The notes under the pieces are model-generated. The model worked only from the letters and a program-made list of their open reading frames with translations, was not told the origin of the DNA and did not search any database. The position numbers and the translations under genes were made by a program. A stretch of DNA of 64,000 bases from CAVWSM01 sp963798505 (lineage in GTDB: Bacteria; Actinomycetota; Actinomycetes; Jiangellales; Jiangellaceae), in assembly GCA_963798505.1 (NCBI GenBank), contig CAWCTX010000005.1:186001-250000 (forward strand). Direction: 5' to 3'. Positions 25,462-33,519 of this stretch are shown here, in pieces. Position 1 is the first letter of the stretch; every line of letters begins with the position of its first letter.

Positions 25462-26640
25462 AGTTGCAGCTGCTCATCCGCGGCTCACCGCTGACGCAGG
25501 TCGTCGCGTCCGCCTTGCGTCGCCACCGCAGATGACGTCGTCGCCGCCCAGACGGTAGATGGTGTCGGCGCCGCCAGCTCCGGCGATCACGTCACGACCA
25601 CTCGTGCCGTTGATGACGTTGTTGGCATCGTTGCCCAGCAGGGTCGGCGTGTACCCGTTGCACTGCGGTATGACGACTCGGTACTGGCAGGCGGCAGCCG
25701 AGACGTTGCCGGCCCTGTCGGCGCCAGTGATGGCCGCCACGAAGGTGCCTGGAGTCGACGTGGTGACGGTGCGAGAGGCGGTCGGACTCGTGGGGCCGGA
25801 GGTCGCGTCGGTCACGCTGGCCTGCACCCGCGCCCACCTGGTTGATCTCGAACACCGGTGCGGGTGACTGGCACGTCACCGTGGGCCGCGTGACATCTCG
25901 CTCACCACGCTCTGCGCGCTGGTCCTGCCGCCCTGGGACGCGGCCTGGCAGCTGAGCGCAGTGCCGGCCGTGTCGGTGTCGACAACTGCGGGGTCGCAGC
26001 CCGTTCGACGACGTGATCGCGGACTCGGCGTCGGTCACGCTCCAGGTCACGGAGACGTCGGAGACGTACCAAGCGTTGCTCCCCAGCGTTCCCGACACGG
26101 TCGGGCTGATCGTCGGGGGCGTGACGTCCTCGCCCGCCGGCCGCCAGAGCCATACGCCCTTGCCCAGGGCTTGGGCCGGGGGGAGTGAGTACGACGTGGA
26201 AGCCGCCCGCGTAGGGGAATCAGCCAAAGCTCGCCACGCCCCGGACCGGCACCCCGTCGGGGTCCTTGGACGCGGTCCAGCCGGCAGCCCAGCTGGTGTG
26301 GAAGTTGTAGCCCGTAACCGAGAAGGTCGGGAGCATGTCGGTCAGGAAGTCGTTCGCCGTGCCGAACTGATCGAAGCCGGAAACCGACGGCGGGTCGGCG
26401 GCAAGGATGGCGGGCTCACAAAGCCCCAGAACGTCCACCACCTGGTCCGACGTCGCCCAGATCCAGCCGATGAGATCCTTGCCGCCGACTGTTCCCGAGC
26501 ACCGGGACACTCCGCCGCGCATCCCTGCGGTGTCTTTGAGCGTGCCGACTTGCCGGTCGCAATACGGGCGCCCGCCGCAAATGGATTCAGGGTTGCCGCT
26601 CGGCGTCCGGACGGCGACTCTGGGAGCGGGCGCTCGGGCG
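25460..26640 (-). pseudogene. Broken exported protein with RTX-like and Ig-like segments
   Basis: Reading across frames gives a plausible secreted protein. It has GFDQFGTANDFLTDML and GYNFHTSWAAGWTASKD, then VWLWRPAGEDVTPPTISPTV with an Ig-like repeat (SNAWYVSDVSVTWSVTDAES). A second similar module follows (ASRTVTTSTPGTFVAAITGA), then a calcium-binding-type tail (NGTSGRDVIAGAGGADTIYR) and the end ADATTCVSGEPRMSSCN before TGA. Interruptions: in-frame TGA near 26221, frame changes near 26000, 25830 and 25510. The N terminus and signal peptide are missing. The number of lesions argues for a real pseudogene, but the window also carries many sequence-error-like insertions. Confidence 0.6.
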
Positions 26641-26682
26641 TATCCGTGCCACGCGACGCATTCACGTAAGGGATGTGGGCAG

Positions 26683-26916
26683 ATGACGGCCACGATCACG
26701 CACTTCACCGACAGGCGCGCGCCCTGCGGAACGATCGGCAAGGGCGAGGCACAGCTCGAGGAGGACCATCAGGGCCTCGTCTCGGAGGAGGTGCGGTACG
26801 CGTGCGGCTGCGTGACCTACCGCGACGAGTACCACGACGGCAGCGTCGAGCACCGCGCCGTACGCCATGACCATCGGGTGTTGGCCGACGGGCACGACGG
26901 CGAGCACTCGGCCTGA
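26683..26916 (+). CDS. Conserved small hypothetical protein (77 aa)
   Basis: TAAGGGATG precedes ATG 26683 by 10-11 nt, an acceptable ribosome site. The protein is acidic and histidine-rich: TATITHFTDRRAPCGTIGKG, then EVRYACGCVTYRDEYHDGSV and HDHRVLADGHDGEHS. The C-x-C in YACGCVTYRDEY plus several histidines could bind metal. No family recognised. Codon use matches its neighbours. It lies 57 bp before frdA on the same strand. Confidence 0.55.
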   Translation: MTATITHFTDRRAPCGTIGKGEAQLEEDHQGLVSEEVRYACGCVTYRDEYHDGSVEHRAVRHDHRVLADGHDGEHSA

Positions 26917-26973
26917 CGCTGAGCCGCGCGTCACCTTGCCGCCCCCTAGCGGACACGGGATGATCGCTCCGAG

Positions 26974-28710
26974 GTGACGAGCGGACACGACATCGTCCTG
27001 GTCGGCGGTGGCGCAGCGGGCCTACGGGCCGCGATCGCCATCGCCGAGACCGACCCGCGCCTGGACGTCGCGGTGGTCTCCAAGGTCTATCCGATGCGCA
27101 GCCACACGGTGTCCGCCGAAGGCGGCGCGGCGGGTGTCATTGCTGCCGACGACAGCTTCGACGAGCACTTCCATGACACCGTGGCAGGCGGCGACTGGCT
27201 CTGCGACCAGGACGCCGTGGAGGCGTTCATCGACGAGGCCCCCCGCGAGCTGCTTCAGCTCGAGCACTGGGGCTGTCCGTGGAGCAGGGAGCCCGACGGG
27301 CACATCGCCGTGCGGCCGTTCGGTGGCATGACCAAGCAGCGCACGTGGTTCGCGGCCGACAAGACCGGCTTCCACATGCTGCACACGCTGTTCCAGACGT
27401 CCCTGAAGTACGCCGCCATCACGCGCTACGACGAGTGGTTCGTGACCAAGCTGCTCGTCGACGACGGCCGCGTGCAGGGGGTCGTGGCGCTCGAGCTCAT
27501 GTCGGGGCGGGTCGAGACGATCGCTGCCAAGGCCGTCATCCTGGCCACCGGTGGCTGCGGCAAGGTCTTCCCGTTCACGACCAACGCCAACATCAAGACC
27601 GGCGACGGCATGGCGTTGGCGCTGCGGGCCGGCGCCCCGCTCAAGGACATGGAGTTCGTGCAGTACCACCCCACCGGGCTGCCGTTCACCGGGATCCTCA
27701 TCACCGAGGCGGCGCGTGCCGAGGGCGGGCACCTGGTCAACAAGGACGGCTACCGCTACCTGCAGGACTACGACCTTGGCACGCCCTCGCCCACGCCCGT
27801 CATGCGCAGCATGGAGCTCGGCCCCCGCGACCGGCTGTCGCAGGCCTTTGTGTACGAGCAGGAGAAGGGCCGCACGGTCGAGACGCCCTACGGCGACGTG
27901 GTGCACCTCGACCTGCGCCACCTCGGCGCCAAGGTCATCAACACCAAGCTGCCGTTCGTGCGCGAGCTGTGCCTGGACTACCAGAACATCGATCCGGTCA
28001 CGGAGCTCATTCCGGTGCGGCCGGTGGTGCATTACATGATGGGCGGTGTCTCCACCGACATCGACGGCGCGACGCCGCTGGCCGGGCTGTTCGCCGCGGG
28101 TGAGACCGCCTGCGTGAGCATCAACGGCGCCAACCGACTGGGGTCCAACTCGCTGCCCGAGTGCCTGGTCTTCGGGGCGCGTGCCGGCCGCGCCGCGGCC
28201 GACTACGTCTCGACCGCGCCGCCGGTGTCGCCCGACATCCTGGCGCAGGCTCGGGACGAGGAGCACCGGCTTGCGGCGCTGGTCCGTACAAGCGACGGCA
28301 CCGAGCGCATCGCCGACCTGCGCACGCAGATGCAGGACGCGATGGAGGACGCTGCGGGCATCTTCCGCAGCGGCGAGTCGCTGGAGAAGGGGGTCGAGAC
28401 GCTGGCCGACCTGGCTGCACGGGTGGGCTCGGTGCGGCTTGACGACCGCAGCCGGACCTTCAACACCGAGCTCGTCGCGATGCTGGAGCTGGCCAACATG
28501 CTTGACGTCTCGCAGTGCATCGTCGAGTCCGGGCTGCGCCGCGAGGAGTCGCGTGGCGCGCACCAGCGCACCGACTTCCCGGCGCGCGACGACGAGAGAT
28601 ACCTGGCCCATTCGCTGATCAGCCGTGACCGCGATGGGGCTCACAACGTCACCTACGAGCAGGTCACCATCACCCGTCTCCCACCCGGCGAACGGGTGTA
28701 CGGAAGATGA
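26974..28710 (+). CDS. frdA: Fumarate reductase / succinate dehydrogenase flavoprotein subunit
   Basis: 578 residues. FAD Rossmann motif VLVGGGAAGLRAAIAIAE, covalent-FAD histidine region YPMRSHTVSAEGGAAGV, catalytic block VQYHPTGLPFTGILITEAARAEGG, HLDLRHLGAKVI, and RPVVHYMMGGVSTDIDG. GLFAAGETACVSINGANRLGSNSLPECLVFG is the FAD-binding end. In the complex it reduces fumarate (or oxidises succinate) at the cytoplasmic membrane face. Followed by the iron-sulfur subunit after 16 bp and then two separate small membrane subunits, which defines the FrdABCD (type D) arrangement rather than SdhC-type. Start GTG 26974. Confidence 0.92.
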   Translation: MTSGHDIVLVGGGAAGLRAAIAIAETDPRLDVAVVSKVYPMRSHTVSAEGGAAGVIAADDSFDEHFHDTVAGGDWLCDQDAVEAFIDEAPRELLQLEHWGCPWSREPDGHIAVRPFGGMTKQRTWFAADKTGFHMLHTLFQTSLKYAAITRYDEWFVTKLLVDDGRVQGVVALELMSGRVETIAAKAVILATGGCGKVFPFTTNANIKTGDGMALALRAGAPLKDMEFVQYHPTGLPFTGILITEAARAEGGHLVNKDGYRYLQDYDLGTPSPTPVMRSMELGPRDRLSQAFVYEQEKGRTVETPYGDVVHLDLRHLGAKVINTKLPFVRELCLDYQNIDPVTELIPVRPVVHYMMGGVSTDIDGATPLAGLFAAGETACVSINGANRLGSNSLPECLVFGARAGRAAADYVSTAPPVSPDILAQARDEEHRLAALVRTSDGTERIADLRTQMQDAMEDAAGIFRSGESLEKGVETLADLAARVGSVRLDDRSRTFNTELVAMLELANMLDVSQCIVESGLRREESRGAHQRTDFPARDDERYLAHSLISRDRDGAHNVTYEQVTITRLPPGERVYGR

Positions 28711-28726
28711 CTAAGGAGCCAGCAGC

Positions 28727-29470
28727 GTGCCGGAGACCATAACCCTGCAGGTCACGCGGTTCGATCCCGAGCACGACGCGGCACCACGACTACAGGAGTT
28801 CGACGTCCCATACCGGGACGACTGGGCGGTGCTCGACGGACTTAACCACGTCAAGGACCACCTCGACGGCTCGCTGGCGTACCGCTGGTCGTGCCGCATG
28901 GGCATCTGCGGCAGCTGCGGCATGACGGTCAACGGCGAGCCCCGGCTGACCTGCGCGTCGTTCCTCGTCGACTACGCACCGGGGCCGGTGCGGGTCGAGC
29001 CGCTGGCCAACTTCCCGGTCGTACGCGACCTCGTCGTGGAGATCACCGACTTCATGCAGAAGCTGGTGGCCGTCAAGCCCTGGGTCGTTCGCGACGACGA
29101 GAAGCCGGTCGATGAGGGGGAGTACCTGCAGACTCCTGAGGAGCTCGACGCCTACAAGCAGTTCAGCATGTGCATCAACTGCATGATCTGCTACTCGGCG
29201 TGCCCCGTCTATGGACTCGACCCGGAGTTCATCGGGCCGGCGGCGATCGCGCTGGCTCAGCGCTACAACCTCGACTCGCGCGACGAAGGGGCCGCGCAGC
29301 GGTTGGACGTGCTCAACGTCGACGAGGGCGTGTGGGGCTGCACCTTTGTGGGGGAGTGCACGCGAGCCTGCCCGAAGCACGTCGACCCGGCGGGGGCGAT
29401 CCAGCGCTACAAGCTCACGGCGGCCACGTCGTCGTTGAAGTCGGTGCTGCTGCCACGGGGCGGCCGATGA
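28727..29470 (+). CDS. frdB: Fumarate reductase iron-sulfur subunit
   Basis: 247 residues. N-terminal plant-type [2Fe-2S] ferredoxin domain (YRWSCRMGICGSCGMTVNGEP, then LTCASF). The C-terminal domain carries the [4Fe-4S] and [3Fe-4S] sites (CINCMICYSACPVYG and CTFVGECTRACPKHVDPAG). Transfers electrons between the membrane quinol and FrdA. GTG 28727 follows AAGGAG, a strong ribosome site. Its stop overlaps the frdC start (ATGA). Confidence 0.93.
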   Translation: MPETITLQVTRFDPEHDAAPRLQEFDVPYRDDWAVLDGLNHVKDHLDGSLAYRWSCRMGICGSCGMTVNGEPRLTCASFLVDYAPGPVRVEPLANFPVVRDLVVEITDFMQKLVAVKPWVVRDDEKPVDEGEYLQTPEELDAYKQFSMCINCMICYSACPVYGLDPEFIGPAAIALAQRYNLDSRDEGAAQRLDVLNVDEGVWGCTFVGECTRACPKHVDPAGAIQRYKLTAATSSLKSVLLPRGGR

Positions 29471-29919
29471 CCCGGCCGGTTGGGCACGCCGGGAGCCCTG
29501 GGTCGAGCGACTATGTCGACTCGGAGCGCTACTACGCGCGGTATCACCCGCGGATGTCGCTGTTCTGGTGGCTGCGCAAGCCGTCGTACCTGCTGTTCAT
29601 CCTGCGCGAGCTGTCCAGCCTCGCGGCGCTGTGGTTCGTGGTCTTCTTCATCCTGCTGGTGCGGGCGATCGGGCGGGGTGAGGCTGCCTTCGACGACTTC
29701 CTGGACTGGGCGAGTCACCCGGTCGTGGTTGCGGTCAACGTCATCGCGTTCGCCTTCGTGCTGCTGCACGTGGTGACGTGGTTCGACCTCACGCCGAACG
29801 CGGTGGTGGCTCGGCTCGGCGGCTGGCAGGTCCCGCGCTGGCTGATCATGGCCTCGCAGTATGTGGCGCTGGCGGCCATTTCCGGGTTCGTCTACTGGCT
29901 GGTGGTGGAGGCTGCATGA
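29467..29919 (+). CDS. frdC: Fumarate reductase membrane subunit C
   Basis: 150 residues with three hydrophobic helices (LLFILRELSSLAALWFVVFF; VVVAVNVIAFAFVLLHVVTW; WLIMASQYVALAAISGFVYW), as in E. coli FrdC. The conserved start region YYARYHPRMSLFWWLRKPSYLLF matches FrdC. Anchors the complex and forms the menaquinol site with FrdD. Stop overlaps frdD start by four bases. Confidence 0.9.
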   Translation: MTRPVGHAGSPGSSDYVDSERYYARYHPRMSLFWWLRKPSYLLFILRELSSLAALWFVVFFILLVRAIGRGEAAFDDFLDWASHPVVVAVNVIAFAFVLLHVVTWFDLTPNAVVARLGGWQVPRWLIMASQYVALAAISGFVYWLVVEAA

Positions 29920-30296
29920 AACGGCCTGGACTGCCGCCGTCCCTGCAACAGCGACTGCCGCCTTCGCCGGAGCCGTTCCTCTGGCTGCTGTTCAGCGGTG
30001 GCGGAGTGGCCGCGGCGTTGTTTGTGCCCTCGCTTCTCTTTCTGTTCGGGCTGGCCTTCCCGCTGGGCTGGATCGACCCGCCGCCCTTCGACCACCTGCA
30101 GGCGGTGGCGCGGCATCCGCTGACCCGGCTCGTGGTGTTCGGGCTGTGCGTGGCGTTGCTGTTCCACTTCGCGCACCGGTTCCGCTACACGCTCTACGAC
30201 GGGCTGCGCATCAAGAGCCAGGCCGTTGCGTTGGGGTGCTATGCGATTGCCGCAGTCGGCTCGATCCTGATCGGCGTGGCGGTGCTCAGGGTTTGA
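29916..30296 (+). CDS. frdD: Fumarate reductase membrane subunit D
   Basis: 126 residues from ATG 29916, which overlaps the frdC stop. Three membrane helices (FLWLLFSGGGVAAALFVPSL; LTRLVVFGLCVALLFHFAHR; LGCYAIAAVGSILIGVAVLR). The H-F-A-H-R-F-R pattern after the second helix is typical of FrdD. Completes the quinol-binding membrane pair. Followed by a long hairpin at 30305-30364. Confidence 0.88.
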   Translation: MKRPGLPPSLQQRLPPSPEPFLWLLFSGGGVAAALFVPSLLFLFGLAFPLGWIDPPPFDHLQAVARHPLTRLVVFGLCVALLFHFAHRFRYTLYDGLRIKSQAVALGCYAIAAVGSILIGVAVLRV

Positions 30297-30304
30297 TGCG
30301 ACTC

Positions 30305-30364
30305 CGCGCCCTATCTCCGCGTTTCGATCTCCGCCATCGGCCGAAAACGCGGAGGTAGGGCGCG
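30305..30364. terminator. Long hairpin after frdD
   Basis: CGCGCCCTATCTCCGCG-TTTCG (30305-30326) pairs with CGAAAACGCGGAGGTAGGGCGCG (first 20 considered; 30342-30364) over about 22 bp with one G-U and one bulged A. Loop of 15 nt. No U-tract. Likely transcript end of frdABCD. Confidence 0.6.
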
Positions 30365-30396
30365 AAGTAGTGGCACGCGGTATCGGGCCTGGGCGG

Positions 30397-30421
30397 CCAA
30401 GCGTACGAAACGTACACTTGG
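30397..30421 (+). promoter_or_regulatory. Operator and leaderless promoter of the first toxin-antitoxin module
   Basis: A 25-bp near-perfect palindrome: CCAAG-C-GTACG-AAA-CGTAC-A-CTTGG, one mismatched pair only. It contains a -10 candidate TACACT (30413-30418) ending 6 nt before the antitoxin GTG, so the transcript is probably leaderless. Antitoxin binding here would block RNA polymerase, the usual autoregulation of such modules. Confidence 0.7.
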
Positions 30422-30424
30422 CGG

Positions 30425-30694
30425 GTGCCTATCCAGGTTGAGCAGTTGCCTCTGACGAAAGCCCGCATGCGTTGGGCCGAGACGATCAGCAGTGTCCGGA
30501 CGCGGCGCCTGGAGCTGACCGATCGGGGGAAACCAGTGGCCGTGCTCATGAGTGTGGACGACTACGAGGAGCTGACCCGGCAGGCGAGCGCCGTTACCGA
30601 GGCGCAGTACGCCGCTTACGCCGCTGCCGAGACTGCTGAGGAGCGGGCTGAGCGGCGTGCCGTCACATCCAGCCGTCGGGCGCGGCGTGGTTGA
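30425..30694 (+). CDS. Phd/YefM family antitoxin
   Basis: 89 residues. N-terminal Phd/YefM DNA-binding fold: LTKARMRWAETISSVRTRRLELTDRGKPVAVLMSVDDYEEL is the family hallmark (REF-like helix, GKPVAVL strand). The C-terminal half (EAQYAAYAAAETAEERAERR) is a charged helix that would wrap the toxin. GTG 30425 leaderless start. Overlaps the toxin gene by 8 bp. Confidence 0.85.
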   Translation: MPIQVEQLPLTKARMRWAETISSVRTRRLELTDRGKPVAVLMSVDDYEELTRQASAVTEAQYAAYAAAETAEERAERRAVTSSRRARRG

Positions 30695-31007
30695 ACCAAA
30701 GCGCAACACGCTGTACTGGGTGCTTCTGCACAACATGACCGAGCGCAAGCCCTACCTCGTCGTCTCAAACAACGAGCGAAACCGAGTTCTCGACAGCGTG
30801 CTCGCCGTCCGTGTCACCACGACCGTGAAGCCCCCGATGCGCAGCATTGTGGTTCTGCGGACCGGGGAGCCTCTGGTGGGCCGTGTGTTGTGCGACGACA
30901 TCGTCGAGGTCTACAAGGACGAGATCCGCGAGCCGCTCGGCGCTCTCTCGCCTCGCGCGATCGCCGACGTCAACAAGGCGTTGACGTTCGCGCTTGCCCT
31001 TGGCTGA
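30687..31007 (+). CDS. MazF/PemK-like toxin (endoribonuclease family)
   Basis: 106 residues from GTG 30687 (VEPKRNTLYWVLLHN). MazF-like barrel features: KPYLVVSNNERNRVLDSVLAVRVTT, GRVLCDDIVEVYKDEIREPLGAL and the end SPRAIADVNKALTFALAL, matching the S-P-x-x-M/I-x-x-V-x-x-A-L helix of MazF/PemK. Family members cut mRNA at short sequence motifs. Paired with a Phd-type antitoxin rather than MazE, a known but less common mix. Confidence 0.8.
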   Translation: MVEPKRNTLYWVLLHNMTERKPYLVVSNNERNRVLDSVLAVRVTTTVKPPMRSIVVLRTGEPLVGRVLCDDIVEVYKDEIREPLGALSPRAIADVNKALTFALALG

Positions 31008-31026
31008 ATCTGATAATCTGATCTGC

Positions 31027-31287
31027 GTGAAGCTGATGACTGCCACTGAGGCGTCGCGCGCCTTCGCCACAGTGCTCGACGAGGCTGAGCGGGGCCAGAC
31101 GATCGTTGTCACCCGGGCAGGTCGCCGCATTGCTGTGATCGGCCCAGCGCCGCGAGGGTCTGGTCGCGAGCTCAAAGAGATGTTCCGTGGCCGTCCACGT
31201 GACCTTGGTGACGACTGGGCCGATGATGTGTTGTCGGCGCGCGAGGTGACCGCAGACACGTTGCGTGACACGTGGCCCGACGTCTGA
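31027..31287 (+). CDS. Phd/YefM family antitoxin (second module)
   Basis: 86 residues from GTG 31027. Phd fold: VKLMTATEASRAFATVLDEA then ERGQTIVVTRAGRRIAVIGP. The C-terminal tail MFRGRPRDLGDDWADDVLSARE resembles VapB-type toxin-wrapping tails. Start choice: GATAAT at 31012-31017 sits 9 nt upstream and no Shine-Dalgarno exists, so a leaderless transcript is likely. Overlaps the PIN toxin by 16 bp. Confidence 0.83.
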   Translation: MKLMTATEASRAFATVLDEAERGQTIVVTRAGRRIAVIGPAPRGSGRELKEMFRGRPRDLGDDWADDVLSAREVTADTLRDTWPDV

Positions 31288-31715
31288 TCATCGACACGGG
31301 GGTCCTCGTGGCCGCCGAGCGGGCCTTGGTGTCTCTCGACGATGTCGTTGCCGACGACGATGATCCGGCGCTGGCCGCTGTGACCGTGGCTGAGCTGCTC
31401 GTGGGTGTGGAGCTTGCGGACGATGCTCATAGGGTGGCTCGCCAGGCCTTTGTCGATGAGCTGCTCGCCGTCGTGCCGGTCGAGGACTACACGATGGATG
31501 TGGCCCGTGCGCACGCCCGGCTGCTCGCCGACGCGCGCCGTACTGGCCGCACGCGCGGCGCTTACGACCTGCTTGTCGCTGCCACGGCGATTGCGACAGC
31601 GCGCGTCGTGGTGACCACAGACGCGTCGGCCGGGCTTGGCGACCTTCCTGGTGTCGACGTCGTGGTTGCGGCTATGCCGCGTCGCGCACGAGCACCTCGT
31701 CGCAAGCGTCGATGA
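31272..31715 (+). CDS. vapC: PIN domain ribonuclease toxin (VapC family)
   Basis: 147 residues. PIN acidic residues in order: LIIDTGVLVAAER (first Asp), TVAELLVGVELADD (Glu), GAYDLLVAATAIATARVVVTTD (Asp pair near the end). Mg-dependent RNases of this family often cut tRNA or rRNA. The C-terminal tail is strongly basic (PRRARAPRRKRR). GTG 31272 within the antitoxin gene. The 3' end overlaps the convergent gene at 31672 by 44 bp. Confidence 0.87.
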   Translation: MARRLIIDTGVLVAAERALVSLDDVVADDDDPALAAVTVAELLVGVELADDAHRVARQAFVDELLAVVPVEDYTMDVARAHARLLADARRTGRTRGAYDLLVAATAIATARVVVTTDASAGLGDLPGVDVVVAAMPRRARAPRRKRR

Positions 31716-32560
31716 GCCGCTCACGGAGTGCGGATGCACGTGTTGCGAAGGTGCGCTGCGCGGCGACGTACTCCTGCTTTCCCTCCGGCGTCTCGATGCG
31801 TACGGGCTCGTAGCCGAGCGCGCTGAGGTCGTAGGGGCTGGCGCGCATGTCGAGCTCACGGATCTCGCGGGCCAGCGCGAAGCAGTCGGCGACCAGCTCG
31901 CTCGGCACCAGCGGCGAGAGCTTGTACGCCCACTTGTAGAGGTCCATGTTGGCGTGCAGGCAGCCGGGCTGCTCGAGGTCGACCCGCCGGTCGAGGGTGG
32001 GGCTCAGCGCGTTGCGCGGCGACGCCTCGGGGGTGAAGAACCGGAAGGCGTCGTAGTGCGAGCAGCGGATCTGATGCGACTCGACGACCGCATCGGTGCC
32101 GGCGGGGCCGAGCCGCAGCGGGTGCGCGCTGTGCCGCACCTGCTCGGCCGGCTGGCGGTAGACCATGGCCCACTCGTGCATTCCGAAGCACCCGGTGTGG
32201 GCCGGCCGTGCCGCGGTCGCCGCCAGCAGCCGGCGGACGAAGCGGACCGTGTCGATGCGGCGCTGGTCAAGGGCGTCGAGGTCGAGATGGGTGCCGGCCG
32301 AGGTCGTGGCGTACCCGCGCCAGCCGCGGTGCGGCGGGTCACCGGCGAGCACGACACCGGCGCCCGGGTGCCAGCGGCGCAGCTGGGCCGGCCGGTGCGA
32401 ATAGTAGGTCCAGAGGAAGTCCTCGACCGGGTGCTTGTGGCCCGCTGCCCGGCGGGCGAGATGCGGCCGGATCCAGCCGTCGACGCGTGCCTCGTGCGCT
32501 CGGAGACGCTCGCGCCACTCGTCCTCGATCAGGGCGAGCGCCGCCGGAGGCGTCGAGCAT
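31672..32560 (-). CDS. Protein of the family usually annotated 3-methyladenine DNA glycosylase (one apparent frameshift)
   Basis: About 295 codons. From ATG 32560 (MLDASGG) one extra base near 32545 shifts the frame; reading on gives ALIEDEWRERLRAHEARVDG, HKHPVEDFLWTYYSHRPAQL and RRWHPGAGVVLAGDPPHRGW, then the intact remainder (HTGCFGMHEWAMVYRQ; VESHQIRCSHYDAFRFFTPE). This actinobacterial family is commonly labelled 3-methyladenine DNA glycosylase; I see no helix-hairpin-helix or AAG signature, so the label is by family resemblance only. Converges on vapC with a 44-bp overlap. Confidence 0.55.
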
Positions 32561-32626
32561 GGTCACGCCTTCGAGGGTAAGCCGCCGCCCCGTTGCCCCC
32601 GCACGGCCGTGGGTAGAGTCGGGGCC

Positions 32627-33455
32627 GTGCGGATCGCGAGGTTCACGACCGGGGAGGAGCCAGGTTCGGCGTCGTCGAGGGCGCGCCCGGCGAGGAGGTG
32701 GTCGCCGCGATCGAGGGCGACCCGCTCTACCGCCCGGTGCAGTTCACGGGCGAGCGGGTGCCGCTCAAGGACGTGCGGCTGCTGGCCCCGGTGATCCCGC
32801 GCAGCAAGGTGGTCGGCATCGGCCGCAACTACGCCGAGCACGCCGCCGAGCTGGGCAACGAGGTGCCCGAGGAGCCGCTGCTCTTCCTCAAGCCCAACAC
32901 CTCGGTGGTCGGCCCGGGCGACCCGATCGTCTAGCCGGCGCTGTCCAACGACGTGCACTACGAGGCCGAGCTGGCGGTCGTGATCGGCCGGATGTGCAAG
33001 GACGTCCCGGCCGAGCGCGTGCACTGACGTGATCTTCGGCTACACCTGCGCCAACGACGTGACCGCCCGCGACCTGCAGCGGACCGACGGGCAGTGGGCC
33101 CGGGCCAAGGGCTTCGACACGTTCTGCCCGCTCGGGCCGTGGATCGAGACCGACCTCGACCCGTCCGACCTCGCGGTCGACCTGCACGCTCAACGGCGAG
33201 CTGCGCCAGGACGGCCGGACCAGCCAGATGATCCGCGACGTGGCCGCGCTGGTCGTCTACATCACCCAGGCGTTCACCCTGCTGCCGGGCGACGTCATCC
33301 TGACCGGCACGCCCGCCGGCGTCGGCCCGCTGGAGCCCGGCGACGGGTCGCGGTCGACGATCGAGGGCATCGGCACGCTGACAACCCGGTCGTCGCCGTC
33401 GCGACTGACCACTGGCGCGAGCGACCTGACAAGTCGCGGGGTGCGGGTCGCGTAG
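32627..33455 (+). pseudogene. Fumarylacetoacetate hydrolase family gene, multiply frame-disrupted
   Basis: Spliced by eye across frames the product is a standard FAH-family protein: VRIARFTTGEEP, FGVVEGAPGEEVVAAIEGDP, VVGIGRNYAEHAAELGNEVP, LSNDVHYEAELAVVIGRMCK, VIFGYTCANDVTARDLQRTD, AFTLLPGDVILTGTPAGVGP. The metal-site acidic residues (E-x-E in HYEAELAVVIG) are present. Lesions: a missing base near 32661, in-frame TAG at 32932 where TAC is expected, indels near 33026, 33190 and 33350. The conserved core survives, so I suspect poor sequence rather than decay. Precedes gltX, a common actinobacterial pair. Confidence 0.75.
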
Positions 33456-33519
33456 GCGAGAACCGGACGTGGCGATCAGCTGCCAAACCCTGACGACGAG
33501 CGTGTCCGCCCGTTGGTCA

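Noticed and set aside
27022..28644. 540-codon minus-strand ORF opposite frdA
   Set aside because: Antisense shadow; frdA is complete with FAD and catalytic motifs.
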